Of a stretch of 64,000 bases of DNA, positions 7,638-15,888 are shown piece by piece. A program made the translations under genes and the position numbers. The DNA is from JBAYIE01 sp041665785 (GTDB lineage Bacteria > Bacteroidota > Bacteroidia > UKL13-3), in contig JBAYIE010000001.1 in NCBI GenBank assembly GCA_041665785.1, forward strand, positions 124,001-188,000, in the 5' to 3' direction. Every line of letters begins with the position of its first letter. Positions within the stretch are counted from its first letter, which is position 1. The notes under the pieces are model-generated. The model had not been told where the DNA came from. It did no database searches and saw only the letters and a program-made list of their open reading frames with translations.

Positions 7638-8876
7638 ATGAAAAATCTATTCTTTACACTCTTGGCTGCCTTTACATTAAATGCATCTGCACAATGGAAG
7701 GCCAATACCCCGCCTTCGAATTTTTTTCCAACACTCGGTTTAAGCAGCATCGATGGGAAGTTGTATGCAGCCACCAACAAAGGCTTATATGTTTCCGACG
7801 ATAACGGCGATAATTGGACTATGCTGCATGAAGGAGCCACCTTTAAACAAATCATTCAAATCAACGGCGACACCTTGCTGGCTACCTATCATGGCAGTAG
7901 TTTGGTTATGCGCTCGGATAACAAGGGAACAACTTGGAATATGGATACAGTTGGCATCGATGGAAAAGGAGAAAACAAGGCCTTAATGTATGACGCTGCC
8001 GGCAACCGCATTTTTATCAGCCTGGGTTACCCCAGTTACGGACTGTACTACAAATCGCCTTCAGAAGCTTCATGGAATCGTGTAAGCAGCGTAAATATCG
8101 GCACAAGTGCAGCTACAAACGTGAGCCATATTGCAATGAAGGGGAATAAAATCTTTGCTGCGGGTTATTCTTATTTCTATACTTCTGTGGATGGAGGTAT
8201 GAATTGGGTACAAGAAACTACCACCGGGTATCCGTCTGCAGTGGGTGGATCATACAGTCATCAGGCATTTGTTGCTGCCGACGCAGGTATATTTATGGGT
8301 GGTGATGGAGGAATTTACAAATCCATTGATGAAGGATTGAACTGGTCTAAAATAGGGAATGGAATCATCAATCATTTTTTCGGAAATCCGTTTGCAAGCA
8401 CGATGTATTATGATGGAACAACTTTGTATGTCGGCGCGCGCGGACATAACGATTCGAATTTTGTGTATACATCAACCGATGGAGGCGCAAACTTTCAGAT
8501 CTATGCCGACCGCATTTTCAACTTTCCGGTTGCCATCACCAAACACAAAGGCGCTCTGGTAATGGCCCGGTTTTCCAAAGATTCTGTATACAACGATGGC
8601 AATTTCTCTACAACCGGTATAGTAAAACTGAACGAAGTTGATTTCAATTTGTATCCCAACCCGGTTCAATCGGAATTGACTGTGCAGAATAATACGAAAG
8701 GTTTTGCACTAACAACCTATACGCTGGTTTCGTTAACCGGTCAACTAATCCTGGAAGAAGAAGCAACAAAAAGTGAGGTAATACTGAATGTATCTGATCT
8801 GCCTCAGGGCGCTTATTTCTTGCATATTTCAAATACGGATGGAATTCAGGTGAGGAAGGTGATTGTGGCGAGGTAG
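7638..8876 (+). CDS. T9SS type A secreted protein with BNR/sialidase-like propeller repeats
   Basis: The ATG at 7638 starts a signal peptide (MKNLFFTLLAAFTLNASAQ); the open frame extends 12 codons further upstream without one. Repeats of the BNR or photosystem-assembly-factor type recur through the mature region (SDDNGDNW, SDNKGTTW, SVDGGMNW, SIDEGLNWS, STDGGANF), indicating a beta-propeller of about 300 residues. The last 75 residues (NLYPNPVQSELTV, then GAYFLHI) are a type IX secretion C-terminal sorting domain, so the protein is exported to the cell surface. The ligand or substrate is unknown. The stop codon is immediately followed by a hexamer repeat. Confidence 0.88.
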   Translation: MKNLFFTLLAAFTLNASAQWKANTPPSNFFPTLGLSSIDGKLYAATNKGLYVSDDNGDNWTMLHEGATFKQIIQINGDTLLATYHGSSLVMRSDNKGTTWNMDTVGIDGKGENKALMYDAAGNRIFISLGYPSYGLYYKSPSEASWNRVSSVNIGTSAATNVSHIAMKGNKIFAAGYSYFYTSVDGGMNWVQETTTGYPSAVGGSYSHQAFVAADAGIFMGGDGGIYKSIDEGLNWSKIGNGIINHFFGNPFASTMYYDGTTLYVGARGHNDSNFVYTSTDGGANFQIYADRIFNFPVAITKHKGALVMARFSKDSVYNDGNFSTTGIVKLNEVDFNLYPNPVQSELTVQNNTKGFALTTYTLVSLTGQLILEEEATKSEVILNVSDLPQGAYFLHISNTDGIQVRKVIVAR

Positions 8877-8877
8877 A

Positions 8878-8980
8878 GGAGGGAGAGGAAGAGGGAGAGG
8901 GAGAGGGAGAGGGAGAGGATGAGGATGAGGATGAGGATGAGGATGAGGGAAGCCTCTTGCTCATCCTCTCCCTCTTCCTG
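8878..8980 (+). repeat. Expanded GAGGGA/GAGGAT hexamer array facing a complementary arm
   Basis: Just after the stop codon come several GAGGGA-type units (to about 8918), then five GAGGAT units (to about 8947). The segment 8960-8979 is the exact reverse complement of the sequence obtained if each repeat is collapsed to one unit (AGGAAGAGGGAG + AGGATGAG). The simplest reading is a former 20-bp hairpin whose left arm expanded by slippage. It may still fold as a terminator-like structure. Stop-to-next-gene spacing is 152 bp. Confidence 0.6.
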
Positions 8981-9028
8981 CATAAACGAACAATCAAATT
9001 TAAAGGTTCAAGGTGATAATAAAACGAG

Positions 9029-9958
9029 TTAGTTCATTTGCTCCATTATCCATTTCATCAAATAGTTCTCGTCTACTATGGACCATGAATGGCAATTCCG
9101 GTTTCCTTCTGTGTCAAAACCTTTACCGGATGTGGTGATCAGAGTGACTTTATCGGAGCCCATATGTTTCAAGGTACGTACAAAGGCTGCGATGTCGTAT
9201 GAATTGAAATCATAATAGACGGAGCCCCGTTCATTCAGCCACCAGTCGATGTCCGGTTCATGAAACAAGACAATGGGAAGGTCTTTCAGAAATCGGGCAT
9301 TGCTTTGCTCCGGTTGAGTGTGCGAGAAAACGGAAGCCTCCAGGTATTGTTGAGGAAATTCCTCCGGAGAGCCTTTAAATTTTTCAGCAAATACTTTCGG
9401 CATATGTTCCGCTTCCCACAACATGCCTGCTTTAAAGTAGGCTTTATGATGTTTTACGGAATTATAAAAACGGGCCAGATCCAACGGAGAGTCAACGGCA
9501 AAAACACCCTGCAACCGAATGCCGGTTTTGGATTTGCCTTGTTCGCAGAATTGAGCATAACGCAAAGCCTTTGTTCCGCTTGCTGAAATTCCTCCCATGA
9601 TAATTTTAGATCTTGGGATATGATATTTTATAATGACCTCCTCAACAATTTCATCCAGCAGTCTCATTTCCGGTTCGGCATAATACATTTCCGGGAAGAA
9701 TTTTGAGGTGACAGTGTATAGTGTCATCAAACCGGAATCAGCGGCCATTTTATACAATTTTGAACGGGAAGGTTTCTTGAAATCCGGTAATGCGCTGTAA
9801 TCCCGTATGATCAAACCCTTAATTTCCTTGTGTGACGGAAATACCATCAGGTAACAATTCACGGCAGAATCAGATGGGTTGCGATAAACGTATTCATAAC
9901 GCTGACCGTAAGCAGGAATAACAAGAATGAACAGAATGTAATGGAGGTATATTTTCAT
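9029..9958 (-). CDS. Secreted alpha/beta-hydrolase-like protein
   Basis: The ATG at 9958 starts a signal peptide (MKIYLHYILFILVIPAYGQ); the longer frame adds ten unlikely residues. The mature protein of about 290 residues has a nucleophile-elbow motif GGISASG near residue 150, a candidate acid in HEPDIDWW near 235, and a late histidine (NCHSW) near 290. This order (Ser, Asp/Glu, His) fits an alpha/beta hydrolase. The substrate is unknown. It is the last gene of a six-gene minus-strand run, 1 nt from the VOC gene upstream, and the only one with an export signal. Confidence 0.7.
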   Translation of the reverse strand: MKIYLHYILFILVIPAYGQRYEYVYRNPSDSAVNCYLMVFPSHKEIKGLIIRDYSALPDFKKPSRSKLYKMAADSGLMTLYTVTSKFFPEMYYAEPEMRLLDEIVEEVIIKYHIPRSKIIMGGISASGTKALRYAQFCEQGKSKTGIRLQGVFAVDSPLDLARFYNSVKHHKAYFKAGMLWEAEHMPKVFAEKFKGSPEEFPQQYLEASVFSHTQPEQSNARFLKDLPIVLFHEPDIDWWLNERGSVYYDFNSYDIAAFVRTLKHMGSDKVTLITTSGKGFDTEGNRNCHSWSIVDENYLMKWIMEQMN

Positions 9959-9959
9959 C

Positions 9960-10397
9960 TTATAGTTGATTAATCGGAAGATGTCCAATGGCGTTCATTT
10001 GTGTATCCAGCGTAATAAACGAATTGTAAGCAACCTCCAGTATATTCCCTTCCGGATCAGAGAAGTAGAAAAAGAGTCCGCCAAATGGCGGTTCCGTGGG
10101 TTCTTTTAAAATGATAACCTTGTTTTTTAACATTTCGTACAAATCGATCACTTCCTCTTTTGTGGAAACATTGTACCCAATAGTAACGCAGCGAAATCCA
10201 TTTCCTTTCGGGTCAACGCCTATAAAATCTGCCAGCATTTCTTTATTACAAATACTCAGCAACAATCCATTGAGTTTAAAAAATACAATATCTTTATTGG
10301 AAGCGATGGGATGCCAACCCAGCACATTTTCATAAAATTCGCGCAAAGCAGGTTGGTTTTGGGCGCCAATGGTCAATACACTGATACGTGGTTCCAT
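9960..10397 (-). CDS. VOC-family (glyoxalase/bleomycin resistance fold) protein
   Basis: 145 residues with the vicinal oxygen chelate fold. It opens with PRISVLTIGAQNQPALREFY, has the typical FYENVLGW first-helix motif, and the second module ends in YFSDPEGNILEVAYN, where the glutamate is the usual metal ligand. Members include glyoxalases, fosfomycin or bleomycin resistance proteins and dioxygenases; the sequence alone does not separate these. It lies between a spermidine-synthase-like methyltransferase (23 nt away) and the secreted hydrolase (1 nt), so it is surely co-transcribed. Confidence 0.85.
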   Translation of the reverse strand: MEPRISVLTIGAQNQPALREFYENVLGWHPIASNKDIVFFKLNGLLLSICNKEMLADFIGVDPKGNGFRCVTIGYNVSTKEEVIDLYEMLKNKVIILKEPTEPPFGGLFFYFSDPEGNILEVAYNSFITLDTQMNAIGHLPINQL

Positions 10398-10420
10398 AAG
10401 TTTATCTGGTTTATTGTATT

Positions 10421-11068
10421 TTACCTTTTCGCTATCAATACGTTGTTGGTTACTTCAACGCGTTCCAGCACTTTAACATTCATACCATCCTGCCTGAAAG
10501 ATTCCTGAATCAGGGCAAATGTTTCAGGCGACATAGAGTTGCGCATGGTATTGAACAAAACATGCCCATGCGCCGTTAGGTGTGTTATGAGCTGATGGAT
10601 AAAAGAAGGTTTTGTGAAAACATCAGGCACGGTATCTCCAATGAAAATATCCACTATAATCAAATCATACTTTTCAGTTGTTTCCGTTATGAATATTGCT
10701 GCATCGGCTTCTTTCAGTTTTATCTCTGCATATTGCCCGATCTGAAAATCTACTTCTGCTATTTTTAACATGGCAGAATCTATATCAACTGCTGTAATTT
10801 CAGCCTGGCATGCAAGTTCGTTCCGTAAGGTTTTAATTACTGAACCACCGCCCAATCCCAACAGGAGTATGTTTTTGAATTGACTAAGATCTCCCATTTC
10901 TTTAAGGCCACGGCGCAAAACTTTCTGAAGCGAGCCATAGGAATAATTGCTGACTGTACTGTCAAGAGTCAGTTTGCCATTGGTCAGATTTACTTCCAGC
11001 AAACCGTTGATATGCGATTGATATTTTTTCAGTCGTATAGGAATGATATAACTCAATAAGCGCTTCAT
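10421..11068 (-). CDS. Spermidine-synthase-like methyltransferase-fold protein
   Basis: 215 residues containing the glycine-rich LLLGLGGGSVIKTL motif (near 70), an acidic strand end AVDIDSAML (near 93), and YDLIIVDIFIG (near 135). This resembles the polyamine aminopropyltransferase branch of the Rossmann superfamily. The protein is shorter than SpeE (about 280-290 residues) and its N-terminal beta domain is reduced. True SpeE has a catalytic Asp in a GGGDGG-type motif that is not seen here, so it is probably a related enzyme of unknown substrate. It is fourth in the six-gene operon. Confidence 0.7.
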   Translation of the reverse strand: MKRLLSYIIPIRLKKYQSHINGLLEVNLTNGKLTLDSTVSNYSYGSLQKVLRRGLKEMGDLSQFKNILLLGLGGGSVIKTLRNELACQAEITAVDIDSAMLKIAEVDFQIGQYAEIKLKEADAAIFITETTEKYDLIIVDIFIGDTVPDVFTKPSFIHQLITHLTAHGHVLFNTMRNSMSPETFALIQESFRQDGMNVKVLERVEVTNNVLIAKR

Positions 11069-11116
11069 GGTTCGCCTTATATTTCAGGATATAGTTTTAA
11101 ATAAAGTTCATCCGGT

Positions 11117-11533
11117 TTATTCAATCAAAGATATAGTCAATTCCTGTGCACCACTTTTCCAGATTTGATTTCCCAATTCCAGAAGTTTATGTTTATCGCT
11201 CTCCAAAACTTTTGCAAAAATATTGCAGGCATCCAGCCCTTTTCCTTCGCCGTAATACATACCGAAACAATTGATGGTTTTGCTCCGTGCCGGTTTGGAT
11301 GGACCAAGCACCACTTCTCCGGGTTCGGTAAAAACGGAAGCGTTTTCCTGTATGATGTCTAAGGGTGGAAGGTTATCGATCCAGACTTCCTGTCCCGATA
11401 CGCGTGCATGATAAAAAGTACGGGTTAAAGGTAAGATAGCGGCAAACGCTTTAGATGAAACAGGAGCTTCTTCCAAATAAAAAGCAAAATGTATTTCGTG
11501 TTGATCCTTTGTTGTAATTTTAAATCCTTTCAT
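11117..11533 (-). CDS. DUF3830-like cyclophilin-fold protein
   Basis: I start at the ATG at 11533 (MKGFKITTKDQHEI), giving 138 residues; the longer frame to 11608 overlaps the upstream gene. The pattern FYHARVSGQEVWI near the middle, then ENASVFTEPGEVVLGP, then FGMYYGEG, matches my recollection of the DUF3830 family, which has a cyclophilin-like beta-barrel and no firmly known biochemical role. It is third in a six-gene minus-strand operon, between two methyltransferase-fold genes. Confidence 0.6.
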   Translation of the reverse strand: MKGFKITTKDQHEIHFAFYLEEAPVSSKAFAAILPLTRTFYHARVSGQEVWIDNLPPLDIIQENASVFTEPGEVVLGPSKPARSKTINCFGMYYGEGKGLDACNIFAKVLESDKHKLLELGNQIWKSGAQELTISLIE

Positions 11534-11564
11534 AAATGAAATCAGGGTTGAATGAAGAAAATGG

Positions 11565-12356
11565 TTAAGGTTTGTTGATACACATAAACAGGTAATCTCC
11601 TTTATCATTTTTATAATGGGACATGATTTCCTGAATTTTTCCTGTCTGAATATCTGTTTTCAATTGTTCCAATCCATGTTTCACCTCAGGTGCATGAGCG
11701 AGATTAGCAAAAGAGGATATGCCGTTACGTACGATTTCGTTGAAATAAATTTCAGGCTGTTCTTTACCTATATACATAAATTGATCCTGCAGATTTGCCT
11801 CAATAAAATACTTCACCTGTTGATCAAGTGTCAGGCTGGTACCGGATAATGCTTCCTGAATGGCATCAACTTCAGGCATTTGTTCGATCGATTTTTGCAG
11901 CATATCCGGGAAATAATGGTTCAACCAATACCCTTTCATTTGTTCGGGAGTTGATGTGAAAAGAACAATTTTTCCTTTCGGTTTCAATACGCGGCCGAGT
12001 TCGCCGAATCCTCGTTTCAGGTCGCTCCAATGATGTATGGTTAGTGTTCCGATGATTCCATCAAATGTTTGATCCGGAAACGGTATAGCTTCCGCTGTTC
12101 CTTTTTTCCAATCTATCTGTGGGTGTTTTTTGCGGGCAATCTCCAGCATTGAATCAGAAGGATCAACCCCACAAATTGCAATTCCTGCTTGGTAAAGAGC
12201 ACTTGTATAATTTCCGGTACCGCAACCAATGTCGAGGTAATTACCTTCTTGTTCAGCATCCAGCAACCGGATCAATTCACCGGCAATATATGGATCAGCT
12301 TTACGTGTAGTATTATAACCCGTTCCAATGCGGTCGTATAAAATTTCTTCTGCCAT
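11565..12356 (-). CDS. Class I SAM-dependent methyltransferase (Methyltransf_11 type)
   Basis: 263 residues. Motif I is YLDIGCGTGNY near residue 42, a SAM ribose acid lies in GVDPSD near 64, the post-I region is GTAEAIPFPDQTFDGI near 87, and LKPKGKIVLF is near 125. These place it with UbiE/ArsM-like small-molecule methyltransferases. The C-terminal 110 residues are a helical cap that likely sets substrate choice; the substrate is not recognisable. Its start is 2 nt from the GNAT stop, so the two are coupled. Confidence 0.88.
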   Translation of the reverse strand: MAEEILYDRIGTGYNTTRKADPYIAGELIRLLDAEQEGNYLDIGCGTGNYTSALYQAGIAICGVDPSDSMLEIARKKHPQIDWKKGTAEAIPFPDQTFDGIIGTLTIHHWSDLKRGFGELGRVLKPKGKIVLFTSTPEQMKGYWLNHYFPDMLQKSIEQMPEVDAIQEALSGTSLTLDQQVKYFIEANLQDQFMYIGKEQPEIYFNEIVRNGISSFANLAHAPEVKHGLEQLKTDIQTGKIQEIMSHYKNDKGDYLFMCINKP

Positions 12357-12358
12357 TG

Positions 12359-12886
12359 CTAAATGATCATGCCGTAGTACAATAAATCCACCATTTCTCC
12401 TTTGGTTGTTTTATAATCCCTTCGGATTGTTCCTTCCAGTTCAAAACCGCATTTCTCGGCCAGGGTTCTGGCAGAAGTATTGGTTTCATGCGTACGCAAA
12501 AAGAGTTTTTTAAATCCCAGGTCTTTTGATAGGAATTCGATAACCAACTCCAGAGCCTGCCTGGAGACACCCTTACCGGCATACCGGCGATCAATGAAGC
12601 AACCCAATTCGGCTTTGGGGATATTCCAGTCAATGTTTTTTACATCTATAAAACCAATCAGTTCATGCGATCCGGTATCGTGAATCACAAATGGATAATA
12701 TTTGCGTTCAGTGTGTCGCGATAAATTATCAAGAATAAAATTACGGGTATCCTCTTCGGTTTTGGTTTTAGCAACGGTACCTGCAAAAAAATCTTCCAGT
12801 CTGGCCGAATTGTTTTTTACCAGTCCATGGAAAGGAATGCTGTCGCTTTCTTCTATGATGCGTAGCTTGTAGGAACCAAAATTCAT
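12359..12886 (-). CDS. GNAT-family N-acetyltransferase, RimJ/RimL type
   Basis: 175 residues with the GNAT fold. Motif A is RYAGKGVSRQALELVIEF near residue 100, containing the Q/RxxGxG/A-like acetyl-CoA pyrophosphate loop. Motif B has NTSARTLAEKCGFELEG near 140, the usual signature of RimJ/RimL-type acetyltransferases. It could acetylate protein N-termini or a small molecule. It is the first gene of the six-gene minus-strand operon. A TACATTTG box about 80 bp upstream (12969-12976, minus strand) is the best promoter candidate. Confidence 0.88.
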   Translation of the reverse strand: MNFGSYKLRIIEESDSIPFHGLVKNNSARLEDFFAGTVAKTKTEEDTRNFILDNLSRHTERKYYPFVIHDTGSHELIGFIDVKNIDWNIPKAELGCFIDRRYAGKGVSRQALELVIEFLSKDLGFKKLFLRTHETNTSARTLAEKCGFELEGTIRRDYKTTKGEMVDLLYYGMII

Positions 12887-12968
12887 ATCATTTGAAAGTA
12901 TTAAATTACCTGTAATAATGTTTGTGGTATCATACAGAAAACAAAGTTTACTGAATAAGTTGATTGAT

Positions 12969-12976
12969 CAAATGTA
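12969..12976 (-). promoter_or_regulatory. -7 box candidate for the six-gene operon
   Basis: The minus strand reads TACATTTG, an exact TAnnTTTG match 82 nt upstream of the GNAT start. The rest of the 249-bp gap (12887-13135) shows no coding signal. Confidence 0.35.
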
Positions 12977-13135
12977 CTAAAAAACTATAGTGTGAGAAAG
13001 CTGCATAACACTTTCATTCCGGCTTAAGAATAAGGTAAATTAAGCTCCCGATACAAAAGTGTGATAAGAATCAGATCGTTATAAAGAAATAGAATTCACA
13101 ACAATACAGGTGATTACTTTCGACCAATCTTCTCC

Positions 13136-13792
13136 TTATTTTTTAATGTTAAAGAATAAATCAATATTAAAATACACCTTTTCGATGCCGTAATTGTTTT
13201 CAGCCACTGTAATTACATCATAGAATTTTTTGTCTTTGCTTTTTAATGCCTGACCTTTGGATTGCAATTCCAGCGCATTCACAATGGTGTATTCATCTTC
13301 AATTTTGGTAACTACATAAGCCGATTCTTCGGACCGGCCATCACCGGAATATAAAATAGTACGGATCAATTTATCATATTTATAAAACCATTGTGCCGCT
13401 TGTTTCTGGTCACCGGTCTTTTCATACGCTACACCGGTAACATAGATATGATCAATATTGAATGGAAAGTCTTTTAAAATATCTTCTGTATATCCGATCA
13501 CACGTTTAAAATCCAGCGCTTCCATGTTTTTGTTCATGTAATCATTCAAAGCATCAACAGAATCGTGATGGACGTTTGGTTTGTAATGGGATTGAAATGG
13601 TTGTCCGTAATACAGAATGATATAATCGCTCAAGGTTAAAGTGGTATCATTCTTTTGGTAACGCTTAAGCAATTTGTCGTATGCATTAGCAGTGGCTTCT
13701 TTTTTAATTTCTTGCATATCGAATGGAAACGATTGTGCAAACGAAGACATTGTAAATAGGAGCAAGGCGTAAATCAGGAAAACTTTTTTCAT
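13136..13792 (-). CDS. Secreted DUF4919-like protein
   Basis: The ATG at 13792 begins a signal peptide (MKKVFLIYALLLFTMSSFAQ), so the four-codon longer frame is not used. The mature region of about 198 residues has the LSDYIILYYGQPFQSHYKPN segment (residues 55-75) that I associate with DUF4919, a Bacteroidota periplasmic family with a TPR-like helical region (DHIYVTGVAYEKTGDQKQA near 120). The function is unknown. It stands alone, with 73 bp to the downstream SDR gene and 343 bp to the GNAT-led operon. Confidence 0.65.
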   Translation of the reverse strand: MKKVFLIYALLLFTMSSFAQSFPFDMQEIKKEATANAYDKLLKRYQKNDTTLTLSDYIILYYGQPFQSHYKPNVHHDSVDALNDYMNKNMEALDFKRVIGYTEDILKDFPFNIDHIYVTGVAYEKTGDQKQAAQWFYKYDKLIRTILYSGDGRSEESAYVVTKIEDEYTIVNALELQSKGQALKSKDKKFYDVITVAENNYGIEKVYFNIDLFFNIKK

Positions 13793-13865
13793 AAGGATGT
13801 TCATTTACTGCAGAAAAGGCAAAAGCAAATTAACGAAAATTGAAAAGTATTGGTATGAGGTAGGG

Positions 13866-14564
13866 TTAAACCTTCGGACCCTTGGGTTGCAACGGCCTTA
13901 TTTCCAGATTCACGGTATGAAAATTATCCGGCATTTGTAAGGCCTGAATGATGGTTAAGGCTACTTCGTCCGGCATCAGCATATAATCGTGTGGTTGTAC
14001 CGATGGGCTGTTTCGGAAAAAATCAGTTTTTACCGATCCGGGATAGACACAGGTCACCTTGATGCGAAAATCGCGCACTTCACGAAACAAAGATTCGCTG
14101 ATTCCTTTTACGGCCCATTTGCTCCCGCAATACCCTGAAACCTGTGGCATCCCTTCGAGTGCCGCTGTAGATGAAATATTGACGATATGTCCGTATTGCT
14201 GTTTTTTCATTCCGGGTAAAGCCATTTTGCAACAATAGAAAATGCCATTCACATTGGTTTCATACATTTCATGCCATTGTTCCAACGGCATTTCTTCCAG
14301 AAAACCGAAGTAGCCCAGGCCTGCATTGTTTACTAAAATATCGATAGCCGCGTGTTTTTGCAAAATGGATCCGAAGGCCTGTTGTACCATTTCCCAGTTG
14401 CGTACATCACAGGGAATAAAAGTAAAGGATGGATGCTGTATATCATTGTTGTTTCTGCCCAATCCGTAAACCTGCACCCCATGTCCGAGCAATTGCTTGC
14501 ACACACTGTACCCGATACCTTTGCTGATGCCGGTTACAACAGCTGTTTTGTTCTGTAAAAGCAT
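13866..14564 (-). CDS. Short-chain dehydrogenase/reductase (SDR)
   Basis: The ATG at 14564 (MLLQNKTAVVTGISKGIGY) places the TGxxxGIG nucleotide-binding motif at residues 10-17. The earlier frame start at 14624 adds 20 unrelated residues. NNAG is near 83, the catalytic Ser lies in NISSTA near 135, and YCGSK near 150 supplies the Tyr and Lys. The 232-residue length is normal for classical SDRs. It probably uses NADP(H); the substrate is unknown. A PGSVKTDF motif after the active site is typical of this group. Confidence 0.88.
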   Translation of the reverse strand: MLLQNKTAVVTGISKGIGYSVCKQLLGHGVQVYGLGRNNNDIQHPSFTFIPCDVRNWEMVQQAFGSILQKHAAIDILVNNAGLGYFGFLEEMPLEQWHEMYETNVNGIFYCCKMALPGMKKQQYGHIVNISSTAALEGMPQVSGYCGSKWAVKGISESLFREVRDFRIKVTCVYPGSVKTDFFRNSPSVQPHDYMLMPDEVALTIIQALQMPDNFHTVNLEIRPLQPKGPKV

Positions 14565-14694
14565 TGAATGAAAAAGTTTGAAACGAAGATAGGAGAAATT
14601 GCCATGTTGATTATAGACAGGCACGATTTATCAACTGCCGGCAACAACATGGAAGCTCTCAAAAGAGTCTTAAAATCGGATAAATCGTTCCTGT

Positions 14695-15720
14695 TTAATT
14701 TACAACCCAGGTTTCGCGACCTGCAATGAGTTTGTCGAGATCGCCGGGACCGAAATTGGTTTTGGCGTCTTCGATCTGTGCATTGAACAAATCATCGTAC
14801 GTGCGTTTTTTTGGATTGATATAAAACACGCCAAACGGACGCGGGAAATGATTTTCGTGCGAAGGATCATCGTAGAATCGCGATAAGATGGTTGCCTTTA
14901 CCAAATCCAGTTCATCGTGAATCCAAAGATCGTTAGCCGAAACATCGGCTACATTTACGATCGTAGGTTTAAAGCCATCGAGGCAAATTCCTTTTTCACC
15001 GTTATCTCCAAAGATCAACGGTTTGCCATGTTCCATCATCAGGGTTTCCTGTTTTTTGGAACCTTTTTCGGTGTATACTTCAAATGCACCGTCGTTAAAC
15101 ACGTTGCAATTCTGATAAATCTCAATGAGTGAAGTTCCACGGTGATCATATCCGCGACGGATCACGGTTTGCATATGCTTGGGGTCGCGATCCATAGAAC
15201 GGGCTACAAAGGTTGCATCGGCACCGAGGCAAAGAGCAATCGGGTTAAAGGGATAATCCACACTACCCATTGGTGTTGATTTGGTCACCTTACCTTGTTC
15301 GGAAGTGGGCGAATATTGTCCTTTCGTCAGGCCATAGATTTGATTGTTGAACAACAAAACATTCACATCCGGATTACGGCGCAGCAGGTGAATAAAGTGA
15401 TTTCCACCGATCGACATAGAGTCGCCATCGCCGGTAATGACCCATACCGATAAATCAGGACGGGTTGCTTTTAATCCAGTTGCTATTGCAGTTGCACGCC
15501 CGTGAATGGAGTGCATTCCAAAAGTCTCCATATAATACGGGAAACGTGAAGAACACCCAATTCCGGAAACGAAAACGAATTCTTCTCTGGGTCGGCCCAA
15601 ATCAGGTAAAACTGTTTGTACCTGTTTGAGAATAGAATAATCGCCGCAACCCGGGCACCAACGTACTTCCTGGTCGGAGGCAAAATCTTTGGAGGTTAAT
15701 TTTTCTGTTATCGTTTCCAT
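14695..15720 (-). CDS. korB: 2-oxoacid:ferredoxin oxidoreductase beta subunit
   Basis: From the ATG at 15720 (METITEKLTSKDF) the protein has 341 residues; the upstream extension is out of register with the family. It carries the thiamine-diphosphate motif GDGDSMSIGGNH near 110 and cysteines of the CPGCG and GIGCSS motifs that hold a [4Fe-4S] cluster. This subunit, with KorA, oxidises 2-oxoglutarate (or another 2-oxoacid) to the CoA thioester and reduces ferredoxin. In most Bacteroidota korA sits directly upstream; here the upstream gene is divergent and the downstream one is an SDR, so the alpha subunit is elsewhere. Confidence 0.92.
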   Translation of the reverse strand: METITEKLTSKDFASDQEVRWCPGCGDYSILKQVQTVLPDLGRPREEFVFVSGIGCSSRFPYYMETFGMHSIHGRATAIATGLKATRPDLSVWVITGDGDSMSIGGNHFIHLLRRNPDVNVLLFNNQIYGLTKGQYSPTSEQGKVTKSTPMGSVDYPFNPIALCLGADATFVARSMDRDPKHMQTVIRRGYDHRGTSLIEIYQNCNVFNDGAFEVYTEKGSKKQETLMMEHGKPLIFGDNGEKGICLDGFKPTIVNVADVSANDLWIHDELDLVKATILSRFYDDPSHENHFPRPFGVFYINPKKRTYDDLFNAQIEDAKTNFGPGDLDKLIAGRETWVVN

Positions 15721-15871
15721 GTATTCCTTGAACCCGTTTGTTGCGGGGAACAACAAAAATACAAAATATACCCCTGAAATGCCAGCAACGTCCCGAATCC
15801 TTTTCCAGATGCAGGTATGCGGCATTTGTGTGCCATAAATGAAGCGATGGTAAGGCTTTTTTCAAAATCCT

Positions 15872-15879
15872 TATCTTTG
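15872..15879 (+). promoter_or_regulatory. -7 box for the agmatinase-family gene
   Basis: TATCTTTG, 9 nt upstream of the ATG at 15889. This implies a 5' leader of only a few bases and supports the shorter start. Confidence 0.5.
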
Positions 15880-15888
15880 ACCCGATTT

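Noticed and set aside
8644..8997. A minus-strand frame of 117 residues rich in Ser and Pro
   Set aside because: It is the reverse reading of the hexamer repeat and of the end of the T9SS gene; the composition is purely a product of the repeat.
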